Origin: Bryoerythrophyllum caledonicum
Lineage: Eukaryota; Streptophyta; Bryopsida; Pottiales; Pottiaceae
Reading direction: 5' to 3'
Assembly (NCBI GenBank): GCA_963971425.1
Contig: OZ020522.1
Coordinates: forward strand, 5,616,168-5,680,167
DNA length: 64,000 nt
Part shown: positions 53,554 through 64,000 of the stretch, piece after piece
How the letters are laid out: each line of letters begins with the position of its first letter
How positions within the stretch are numbered: position 1 is the first letter of the stretch
The notes under the pieces: generated by a model
Databases searched by the model: none
What the model was told of the DNA's origin: nothing
Seen by the model: only the letters and a program-made list of their open reading frames with translations
Translations under genes and position numbers: made by a program

Positions 53554-56500
53554 ATGGCGGCCGTGAGGTGGAGGAGGATCACGGACGTGGCCACGAGTTG
53601 CCGGCAATGCGTGAGCGCAGCAGCAGCAGCAGCAGGGGTGAGGAGCGTCACGGCGTCGAGATGCGCCTCGACGCCGGTTGGGCGGCACGACTGCTGCGAG
53701 CGCTCGTTCAGCGCGTTTCTGTTGCGAGATTCGGTGTTTGATTCTTCGCGAGCGGAGGATGTGAAGGTGCGGAGGTTTCACGACAGCGCCTCGCGGAGGC
53801 AGAGGCGAGGCAGCGGAGGAGGCAAGGGTTTACAAGCGCATGCGATCTGCGCGAGCTGCAGCACGCTGCTGGCGGCGTCGGTGTCGCCGGCGAGCCCGGT
53901 CGACTCCGTTCTGACCTGCTCCAATTGCGGCGGGACGGAGTCGCTCGTGATCATCGAGAGCGACGACAAGGCGGCCAAGGGCGCGCTCTCGGTGGTAGAT
54001 AATGCGCAGCTGCGCGATACGGTGCAGAGGATCTCGCGCTGGCAGGCGTCGCGGCGCCAGGGGCAGGTGCCAAGGCATTGGCAGCACCCGCTGCAGCAGC
54101 AGGTCCCGGGGTCGCCGCCTCCGGGAGGCCCTCCCGTGGCGGTGCAGGCCGCAGCCAGTTCGCCGTATCCTCCCAACGGCAATCTCGTGCGGGCGCACCC
54201 GGGCACCGGAGGAGGAGGAGGCTCGGGCGCGTTCGGGTCGAGGGACGCCTGGGGAGGCGCTTCGCTCGGGAAGGACCTGCCGACTCCGCGAGAAATTTGC
54301 CAAGCGCTGGACAAGTTCGTCGTCGGACAGGAGAAGGCGAAGAAGGCATGTGCGCGTTCAGTCGTTTCTTCACCTTCCCCATGTGAATTGATCAACCTTT
54401 GTTCTCGATTAGTAATCTCTCTGAAATTTCTCTAAGATCTGAGGGTTTGATTAGTGTATTTGAAGCCCTCAATTGATTTGGAGAGAGATTATTAATCTGC
54501 CGGTGGGTTTTTCTTTGTTTTGGCAGTGCTGATGATCGGTGTTGCAGGAGAATTAGAAATTTATTTTGTTGCTTCGCTTACTACACATCAGCTGATATTT
54601 CGTTCTTTCCTGCAGGTATTGTCTGTGGCGGTCTACAACCATTACAAACGCATCTACTGCGAATCTGTGCAGAAAGGCAGCTTGAAGCCTTCAAATGAGG
54701 GGTATGTGAGACGCGGCTTATATTGACTTGATTGCGTCACCCGTATATTTTGATGTGCCTTCTTGAAAACTTGAGTTTTTATCAGAGTTACTACGCTGTT
54801 TGAGATGACGTAGTTATGTAGATTGTTTTGTGTAATTTCCCAAGTTGCACCTGCAGACTCATTGCGTGTGACGATGAAAGTGAAGAACTTGATGCGGTAG
54901 AGTTGGAGAAGAGCAATGTGCTTCTGATGGGTCCTACTGGATCTGGTGTGTCCGACGCTCTTTGAGTAATGGTTTTATGCCATGTCTGCTGCTATCGATT
55001 TAGAAGTTTGTCATTTGCTTCATCAGTTTGGCGAGCGCCTATACGTATTTGCTTACACATCACAATGCAAGGGATATTAACAAGTATTTCTTATCTGACA
55101 GGAAAAACTCTGCTCGCCAAAACCTTGGCCCGATTTGTTAATGTGCCTTTTGTCATTGCTGATGCCACAACTCTTACACAGGTGACCACTGCAAAAAGCT
55201 TTAATGAATTTTATGCTAGGGGATCGTTCGTGCTTCCTAAGTTCGCCAGGGTTTGAGGTGAAAGTTGAGTTTGAAGATACTGCTGTTTTCTGCCGAGTTT
55301 AGATAAAATGCGTGGAAATTGGTGACATGCAGCTTCTATTGTAATTTGATCATTTTCTATGGAGCTGGTGTGAGATTTCCTGCAGTCATCGAACTCTTTG
55401 ACCATGTGCAGGCAGGATACGTGGGAGAGGATGTTGAATCCATTCTTTACAAACTCTTGATGGTATGTTCCGTGTCACCCCGGAGAATCACTTCATTTGT
55501 CATTTCAAAGTAATTGTCAACCGCTTTTTTAGGGATTCTTCTGAGCTGCAAGGTATCAAATTTTGCCAGTGTTCATGAAATCCATGTTTTCAAAGTTGCA
55601 TTACCACTCATTTGTCCGTCTGCTGTTTGTATTACCGCAGGCAGCTGAGTTCAACGTCCCTGCTGCACAGCAGGGTATCGTTTATATTGATGAAGTAGAC
55701 AAGATCACAAAGAAGGTGTTTCATTTTTTACTAGTTTGAACCAGTGTATTTATTCTTCACGGAGCAGGGCGATCAATTGCTTGTAGTAGCACAGAACTAG
55801 TGATCTTTACGTAAGATGTTTGAATATTGTATAAATGTTTCTACCAGAATAACTAATTCTGTATATCCGTAGCTGTCTGCTTATTCGAGTTGTTGCACAA
55901 TCAGTTATGTCTTTCTATAAACATAGATGCATGATTTAGTACTGACAATAACTGGGTGATTCAGGCAGAGAGTATGAACATGAGTCGGGACGTTTCAGGT
56001 GAAGGCGTCCAGCAGGCGCTTTTGAAGATGCTGGAAGGCACGGTAGGTTTTTTCTTTGTTTCTCTGTTTGTATGAAATATGTCACTGATTTTATCTTTTG
56101 CGAAGTTATATCAGGACTCAGAGGGTAGATTTTGGACACCAGCCTCCATCGCCTGACAAGTACTTGTGGAGTCTGAAAGTGTTCATGGGCAGCAGACGGA
56201 TTCTCTGATCCAGTTTATTATGCTTTGGAATTGCATTCTTGACATTGAAAAAGGATAAAGGCTTTGTTTTGATTGGAGCTTGTTATACCGCAGATTGTGA
56301 ATGTTCCAGAGAAGGGGGCACGGAAACATCCAAGGGGAGATCATATTCAGGTGCCGTGGGTTCTTTTGTCTTTCACGTCTCTCATCATCTTATCCTCTTT
56401 TGGGCAAATTCTCTGTTGGACGGGACAGCATGATTGTTGTTCTTAGTTCCCATTTGTACCACTTTCTTGTTTTCCATCGTAAGGCTGGCTCATTTCTATG

Positions 56501-58612
56501 AGCAGTAATTTTTGTGCAGATTGATACGAAGGACATTCTCTTCATATGTGGAGGTGCTTTTATCGAACTTGAGAAGACTATTGCGGAAAGGTAAACTTCG
56601 TCATTCACAGAAGTTACGGTTAGTTAAGAGCATCTAATTGCTAATCTTTGCCTTCACTTAATGAACTTTTCGTTGAGATGTGTGCCTTTTGATTGACATT
56701 ATGGCATGATGAGTTATACTTGTTCTGTTTTTCCGACCTTAAATGTGGCGATGTTTATATTCATGTGTTGTTTCAGAAAGCAAGACTCTTCAATTGGCTT
56801 TGGAGCACCTGTACGTGCGAATATGAGGGGAAACAAATTTATCGATGCGGCAATTACCTCTTCTTTGCTAGAAACGGTAGAGGACATTCTTCTGAATACT
56901 ATTGGTGCTGTTTAAGATTGCTTGAAGTTACATATTTGTGCATATGCGGTGTCTCCCTGCTTACACAACCTTTTGTTTTAATATCCTTAAATCCCAGTTT
57001 CTTGTTCATGGTGTCGAAATGTTCAGAATCTCTTTTTATCAGATAGTCCCACCTTTGTTTACAGGGTTTCATTCAGATGAACAATTGGTGATGACAGGTG
57101 GAGAGCAGCGATTTGATTTCGTATGGATTGATTCCTGAGTTCATAGGACGTTTTCCTGTACTTGTTAGTCTCTCTGCTCTTAATGAAGACCAACTTGTCC
57201 AGGTAATTATCATTTTCCGTATATTTACAAGCTTTGCAACTCTTTCAGGAGACAATGCATGAATATGCCGAGCCAAGTATACACTATGCTAGTTTAACCC
57301 TTCTAAGCAGTTTCTCACGATCTATTAGAAGTTGGATCCTGTTTAAAGGAGATATTCTGCGGGGATCAGAGCAATTAATGATCTGCATTCTCGATTTTTG
57401 CTGTGACAGGTTCTTACGGAGCCGCGAAATGCTCTCGGCAAACAGTTCAAGAAGATGTTTGCCATGAATAATGTAAGCACTTTGAACTCCTTGTCTATCA
57501 GTCTCTTGAAGCTGAAAATGAGTTATAGATCCGAGTATCATCAGTCTTAGAATCGATACCTGAAGAATCAGGTGTCGTGGAATTTCTTGAAAGATTTTAT
57601 TTCTATCTCTCCGATCTGCTTGTAGTTTTGTTCATAACGAAGAGTAATGTATCATCAGGTAAAATTACATTACACCAAAGGCGCTTTGCGAAGGATTGCG
57701 CAGAAGGCGATGATCAAGAACACTGGCGCACGTGGGCTACGATCTATTATGGAAATTCTTCTTACTGAAGCTATGTACCAGGTTAGCATCCCAAGAACGA
57801 TTCAATCTATCTGGCACCGTCCTTTGGTACTAAAAAAAAGTACTCAATCGAAGAGATGTGTTCATACCTCCTTTGGTAACTAAGAACTGATTATTGTGCA
57901 TTCACGTTGTGAGTATCGCCAGGTGCCAGATATTACCATGAATAGAGACGAGCAGGTAGATGCTGTAGTGCTGGACGAAGATGCTGTTGGTGCACTGGAC
58001 GGAAGTGGAGACGGTGCAAAGATTTTGCGTGGCGAGGGTGCATTAGATTTCTTCCTAGAAAATCAAAACAGACCAAGCGAGGTAAGGAGCGCCGCAGGCT
58101 TTGATGGCCGGCGCGCCTCTATGATTGTAAGCTTCAAGAATCACAACTATCATGTCTTAGGTCTAAATCTTTTCCTCAGAGTGTTGACATTGCAAGTTGC
58201 CAGATTTAGTGGACTCTTCATTTCTAGAACTCTTCGAAACACTTTATTATTTACAGTATTAAGAGCGTATGATATTACTAGTCACAGAGATCTGCAAAGT
58301 AGTTATGCAAGGGTGTTCTCTTCGTTTACAAGTCTCTCTCTCTAGAGCGAGACCCTTCTCTACCAAACTACCCCATGGTTTAGAGTAAACTTTCTTCTTT
58401 CCAGTGATACACACTTCGTCCTGTTCCTAAAAAAATTGCAGTGATCGTCTGGGGTTTAATGAGTTGTCAACATGTCAAGTCTATTTGTATTTTGTCATTA
58501 ACTGTGGTTTCTGTGTCAACGATTGCAGCGGAGAGAAGCTCCGAGGACGCAAGTGCAAGAGGACGAGGTGGAAATGGAAGCCGAGCTGCCTGCAAGGGCG
58601 GCGAATTTGTAA
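53554..58612 (+). CDS. CLPX: ClpX ATPase of the Clp protease, mitochondrial type, 15 exons
   Basis: Exons 53554-54345, 54616-54701, 54857-54945, 55102-55181, 55412-55462, 55641-55715, 55965-56042, 56294-56350, 56520-56590, 56777-56876, 57098-57202, 57410-57472, 57659-57781, 57923-58081, 58529-58612; about 670 residues. ClpX unfolds substrates with ATP and feeds them to ClpP, in plants in the mitochondrial matrix. The Arg/Ala/Ser-rich start fits a presequence. A CX2C-X19-CX2C zinc motif (C99, C102, C122, C125) is present. The AAA+ core has Walker A GPTGSGKT (318-325), pore loop GYVG (351-354), Walker B VYIDE (D383, E384), the ClpP-binding IGF loop (466-468) and sensor-2 GAR (572-574). All splice sites are GT-AG except the first intron, which starts with GC (54346). 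Residues 127-250 form a Gly/Pro-rich linker. The Glu-rich C-terminus is family-variable. Confidence 0.95.
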
Positions 58613-59534
58613 ACTAGTCGGTTGGCAAATGTACAGGTTTAAGTGAGATTCGCACTCTTTTGTGGCCTTCTGTGTGCTCATTCGGTCATGACAGTCGTAA
58701 CTGCTACTGCTGGTTCTCGCAATTGAGAGCTTTGACAGAAAGAAGCCTCCTTAAAATTCTAAGCAGCTGCCCAGAAAGAAGAACAAGTTTAGCATGATCC
58801 AGGGTTCTGTGCTGTACAGATTCCAGAAGTAACAACGTGATAACGACGAATAACGACGTTCGGTTTGATTAACAGGTACCGTCAACTCCTGCCACATAAT
58901 AAATCGAGGTAAAAATTGCAAGAGTGTTCTTGTCGGACAACCTACAGCTCTCTGGATGTGATGATGTGCATAGTATCTAGTTGCCCAACAAGTGAGCCTC
59001 AAGAGGATTTGAGTGCGGTCATGTTTTTGGAAGTAGCCAGTCATTGGTTTTGCACCACTGCAGTTGATGTGATTGCTTGGTATCAGCTTTTTTGGTAATT
59101 ATGAGAGTGTTGTTGTTTGCTGTGCGAGAAATTGGTAAGTCTATAAACATCACTGTCAAAGACCTAAGTAGAGTATCTGATAACCTTGCAACCAATCTAA
59201 AAAATCCCAAATTTTAAAATAATCAAATCTGATTACTTTCTTGTTTTTCTAGTCTCTTTTAGAATATCCTAATGGGTCATAAAAAGTTTTTCAGCATGAT
59301 GTTTATTGTGGTTTTGTAATCATTATAAAATGCTTTGTCTTGTGTTTAAACCACTTCCCTTGCTTACATATTGACATAATTTCTTTTCATTCTTGATTGT
59401 ACTAACATACCTCAAACTACCTCAAACTACTTTTTATTAGTACCAAATAATATAGACTAAAATTTGATCAAGGGAGAGACTTTTCTAATTAACCAAACTT
59501 TTGTTCTTTCATAGATACACATCTGATCCTCCCT
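58613..59534. other. 3' flank of ClpX and spacer
   Basis: Probable 3' UTR then AT-rich sequence. No gene supported. Confidence 0.4.
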
Positions 59535-59943
59535 TTATCCTGTAAAGGACCATTTCCGTCTTGGGGGGATATTTGTCATTTTGGACAAGTTCCTCTAGTT
59601 TCAATTCTAATCATGAAGCTCTGAGATTTTTTATGAAGATGTAGCATAACAATAGCTTGAGGGAATTATAATTATTTTTCACCTCTGACCTTTCTTGAAG
59701 CCTTATTTATCTGTAAGAATAATGTGAATTTCAATAGAAACTTGTAGCAAAGTTTTTGAAGTTGCCCAAAGTCCCCAATCTTGCATTTAGAATAGCATAA
59801 CATTTTTCTTCATTAAAATTATATTCCCACAATGCTGCTACTACTACTATGTTGTATCTTTATTAAAAAAAATCAGAAATTCATGATCAAATCTGAGACC
59901 ATAGATATGTCCCCACATGGAACAATGGTCCTCTAGGGGTTAC
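59535..59943. mobile_element. TTAA-type inverted-repeat element with decayed flanks
   Basis: The ends CCTGTAAAGGACCATT and AATGGTCCTCTAGGGG match as inverted repeats at 13 of 16 positions. The flanks are TTAT and TTAC instead of TTAA. No transposase. Confidence 0.55.
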
Positions 59944-62900
59944 GAACATATGGAAATGAAGGATCTTGATTTCTTTTTAAAAGAAATCTTCTCGCTATTG
60001 AAGGCATAATGACTCAATCCATTGTTTGAAATTAAATCCAACAATTTTTTCTAATTAAAAAAAAATTGCTTTCATAGGTAAATGGCTACTTTCTCTACCC
60101 TTAGGGCTTGTTTACACTAAGGTGAAGAAGTGCACCAGTCGGTCAAGAAGGCATGCCCAAGACATGGTTATTTGAGGCAAGGGAGTTCTCCGGAGGCCAT
60201 GTTTCTTGTCCGAGGCTTTGAGCTCGCCCAAAAAACTTGACCTCTGGAGAACCTCTCCTCCAAAAAAAGTTGCCACATTGGCAGCCATGTCATTTTTTCA
60301 TCCATGCATGAAGTTCTCCACCGGAGAACTCTTGGCCGTAGTGTAAACCCCCATCGGAGAAAAGCGTCACTCTTGGCCAATCAAATTTCAGAATTCCCCT
60401 AGAATTCATGACCGGTGGACTTCTCCACCATAATGTACACTGGCCCTTAGTCATTGCAAGTTCACTTTCCTTTTTCTAAACACCACCAATACTTATGTTT
60501 TTTGGCAATGTGTAATGAGCTAATACAAGTTAGAACACATGTTCATAAAATTAATGCAATGTGTAATAGAAAAATATGCTATTATCTTGAGTCAAAGTAC
60601 ACGGACCTTGTTTGTATAGAGTTAAAAAAACTAAATTGCACTTTTCAAATGCATGCATCTTACAATCCGTGTGGTCAAAGTTTACGAATTTCTTAGGGTG
60701 TGTTTTTGTAGTAGTGAACTTGAAGATCCTACAGTCGAAAATAGTAAAAGGTTGTTCAATCAATCTTGCAACATCTTGCAGTCAAATTGGAGAGGCAACT
60801 TTGGTGTGGTTTTGGTGAAACATGGTCTTGGTCCTTTAAAGACTAAACCAAGGGAACCAAAGAAAACTTCACTTCATATTCTATATGTTGCAATTTGTGC
60901 AGTCAAAGATTATGAGAATTTGTGACCATGTGGATTTAGTAGTATAGGTTAAGATCTTATGGTTGGAGATAGAAATGAAGCATTTATTTTTCTTTCCACT
61001 CTTTGAACTAGAATGAACAATTTTGAAGTGTTTTTGGTGAGAAATACTTCAGGATTATAAAGTATTCATGAATCCTTATTGAACTCTATATCTCATCCAT
61101 TTTTAAATCACAAGGGACTATTCACGTCAAAGATTGCAAAGCACTTCAATTGCTATTTTAGTGCCCTACAAGATTTTTTTGGATTTTCATTGTCCATTGG
61201 GATTTTACAACTCAAATTTGATTATCAGCATCCCTTCTGAAGGACGTGGGACTAAGTGGAGCAACCCATAATTGCACCCCCACCCAATACCAATATGTAG
61301 AGTATGTATGAAATGGTGCATGGAATGGTGAAGTCAACAAAATCAATGTAAAAGAATCTCAAATAGTCAGTAGCGGCATTGGGTCACAAAAAAAGTGCAA
61401 TTTTGAGTTGCTTGACCCTACTTGAGCTCGTCATTAGTGACTTTGCCTTGAAAGTCTTAAAAGAGGTGGTTGTTTTAGGCCATGCATGTGTTGGTTTATG
61501 TATGGCATGTCTTCTCTCTTTTACTCATTCTCACTTACTAGCATTGAGAAAATGAGGCCACAAAATCCAATCCAACTTATGACAAGTACTACATACTCTA
61601 CAATACAATTATGGGCTTTGGAGGATTTTGGGCTTATAAATTTTTTTATCAATTTGGCATCCCTGAGATTAAATTTGAAAAAATGTTTGTCGAGTTTCAT
61701 TCCTAATCCCACATCTTTTTACATAATTTCCTTTCACATACAATGTCCTTTTAGACCCCATTTGGCTTGAGGTGTTGGTTATGGGTCGCTCCACCTTAGT
61801 GCCTTGCAAGACCAAAGTGTCCACGTGGAGCCACTCCAATCTTGTTAGGGGTCTTGAAAGAGCTCCCTAGGGTGGTATAAGATCTCCCAAAAAGTATTGG
61901 ATGAAGATGACTAAAATTCACCCTAAAGATTAATCCCTAAAGAACCAAGGGCCCCCCGCTAGTCCCAAAAACTTGCAAGAACACAACGGGAACATCCGAA
62001 GGTGTCTTTCCTAGAGTCTAAAACTAAGGAAGTAGCGAGCTAATGGAGTTGCGGTGTTTAAAAAGACAAGTCCCCCAAATAAAAATGACACATTGGATAA
62101 CAAACGCGATGATATGCCAATTCAACACTAAAATTGAACAAATGGTGGAATGCCATAGCTATAGATGCAAATTATACTCACATCCAAGTCAAAATGCCCT
62201 CGCATACTACCTCCAAAGATTAAACACAAAATCGTTTTTTTTTAAACAACCCATAAGAATGTGGTTTTGGAAAAACTTTTTCCATTCAAATTTTTCCTGT
62301 CTACTAGGTAGAAACCCCCATAGAGAGCCCAAATCCGAAGTCGGAATTCAAAAATAAATAAAAATTTGGAGATAATAACTCATAGTTAAGTGAATTTTGT
62401 CTAGGCCCTAAATTACAGTTTCATCCATAGTGGATGAAAACTGCCCGTAATGGATGAGTTTGCAAAAAGATGAAAAATGATTGCGGATGGAATTTTATCA
62501 TAGATGATATGTGCGCAATGGATGAAAAATTGCAAAATTAGGTCCAGCACCTCTTCTTCTTCTTCTTATTTATCTTTTTCCAATTCTTGCGCCGTTCATA
62601 TCTTGCTCATTAATTATTCGATTTGGGCACCGTTTGTTGCGTTGGCTCTATTTTGAGGCACTCTACAACATCAATCTTTGCATCCAAAAAATTTCTAAAT
62701 TCATCCAAGATCAAACTCTAGAACTAAATAAAGGAATGTGGGAGGGTCTTTGTCAATTGAATAACTAGTAAATCACAAGAGTAATCAAGCGTCTCGCACT
62801 CCCACAAAGGCAGACTCAACGACTGCAAGATGTATAAGAGAATGTGGAGTCTTTACTAATAATAAACAATCACTTACAAACAAAGATAATTACTAAACAC

Positions 62901-63200
62901 TCTATAAATCACTCACAAAGCTTGACTTGACAAAGACTTAAGCTTGACTTGACAAAGACTATAGGCTTGACTTGACATAGACTTGGACGCGTGCAGCGCT
63001 ATACGCATACACACAACCCTAAGTGGATGAAAATCATCCATAGATTAATGCAATGCACCGCCGTACGTCCCTAAACCTATAGATTAGTAACAAACTAATC
63101 TATGCTAAAAACACTACAATGCGGAGAGGCCCTCGACGCCACGTCCGTGACAAAGTGTGGTGGCTGTGAAGCAACTTCTCAACAAGGCACAACAAAACAT
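59944..63200. other. Repeat-rich spacer, no gene recognised
   Basis: Part of it (about 60430-60850) is homologous to 2640-3270. The rest is AT-rich with scattered frames of up to 104 codons that carry no known domain. A (CTT)n run lies at 62549-62566. Confidence 0.4.
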
Positions 63201-63201
63201 G

Positions 63202-63887
63202 GATGAGTTTTTTGAAACGAGGTGGTACTTCTCACCGGTGTGAAGCACCATAATCTGGTCAAGGTGAAATGGTTGTTGCCTTCATGGAGACCAAAGATTG
63301 TTAGTGTACAAGTTTGTGGACAACTCCAACCTTGCTAAGACTTTGTTTGGTAAGTTGGAGACAAGCAGCTTCTTTTTTTTCTCTTACAAAATACAATGGA
63401 TGATTGAAGAGTAATTTTTTTGTGTAACTGCAGAGCACAAAGGCAACCAAGTGGTCTCATGGCCTGCTGGATTCAACATATGTTTTGGAGTGGCACAGGG
63501 CCTCCAGCATTTGCACGCCGAGAATCATTCACCAGGACATTAAAGCCAATAATGTTCTCTTGAATCATAGCATGCACCCAAAGATTGCCAACTTTGGGTT
63601 GGCTATCCATATCACAATTGTGCAAATTGTTGGAACAAAGTAAGTACGTTGTCTCACTTGTGTTCTTTCACATCAAATAGTCTTGTGGATCTATGTCAAG
63701 TAACCTTATGATATTCACATGTACTAAGACATAATTGTTTTGTAACATGGAATTAATGTGCAGAAGCTATTTAGAAAGCAACAAAGTGGATGTGTTCAGC
63801 TTTGGAGTGGTAGCTTTGGAGGTTGTGAGTGGCAGAAAAAACATCTCCTTTGATGAACCACCCGATATAGCGTACCTCACGGATTGA
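63202..63887 (+). pseudogene. Receptor-like kinase fragment, broken
   Basis: Three exon-like pieces (63202-63349, 63434-63639, 63764-63887), each with plausible splice borders, resemble the kinase domain of plant receptor-like kinases of the LRR-VIII type. Visible motifs are EVVLLTGVKHHNLVK, LVYKFVDNSNLA, FGVAQGLQHLH, RIIHQDIKANNVLL, KIANFGLA and KVDVFSFGVVALEVVSG. It is dead or non-catalytic: a one-base frameshift follows HNLVKVK, another lies after QHLH, the HRD motif is HQD, the DFG motif is NFG, and a stop occurs at 63885. The extracellular part is absent from the window, and the kinase could in principle continue past its end. Confidence 0.75.
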
Positions 63888-64000
63888 GTATGCATCTCTT
63901 CAAATGAAAACTTTGGATATAGAAAAAATCTTTCACCATAAGATTGGTTTTCATTGCTAGCAAAAAAAACCAAAAAAAAAAAACAAAAAATGTGTCACGG

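Overview
The window is nuclear DNA of a green plant. The evidence is a plastid terminal oxidase with a transit-peptide-like N-terminus, a PHOS32-type universal stress protein, a TIR-NB-ARC-TPR (TNP) protein, a mitochondrial-type ClpX with plant-like introns, and interstitial CCCTAAA-type telomere repeats. GC-rich exons sit in AT-rich, transposon-dense spacers. I suspect a non-seed plant or streptophyte alga, but the sequence alone does not settle the lineage.

Layout. 1-27.9 kb is almost pure repeat: TTAA-flanked inverted-repeat elements, 217-bp palindromic MITEs with TA flanks, a LINE remnant, a tRNA-derived SINE, Helitron remnants, and one complete but decayed Ty3/Gypsy retrotransposon (19175-26599) with 275-bp LTRs. 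This retroelement carries, between its 5' LTR and gag, an extra RNase H domain, a tRNA-Trp-like piece and a fragment of a host gene, DCAF1 (LisH region). 27.4-27.85 kb holds degenerate telomere repeats. 28-34.1 kb holds a divergent pair: a 15-exon RabGAP/TBC gene (minus) and PTOX (plus). 37.0-38.1 kb is a PHOS32-like stress protein. 41.0-42.4 kb is an unrecognised two-exon gene with a poly-Gln tract. 45.1-48.8 kb is the TNP gene. 49.4-52.3 kb is a nest of transposons inserted in one another. 53.6-58.6 kb is a 15-exon ClpX. 59-63 kb is repeat-rich and otherwise empty. 63.2-63.9 kb is a broken receptor-like kinase.

The six intact genes have unrelated housekeeping or signalling roles: vesicle-traffic GTPase control, plastid redox balance, stress response, an unknown role, a conserved TIR/NB-ARC protein, and mitochondrial proteolysis. 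There is no sign of a functional cluster. Most spliced models were rebuilt by eye from reading frame, GT-AG (once GC-AG) borders and family similarity, so UTRs and transcription starts are not defined.
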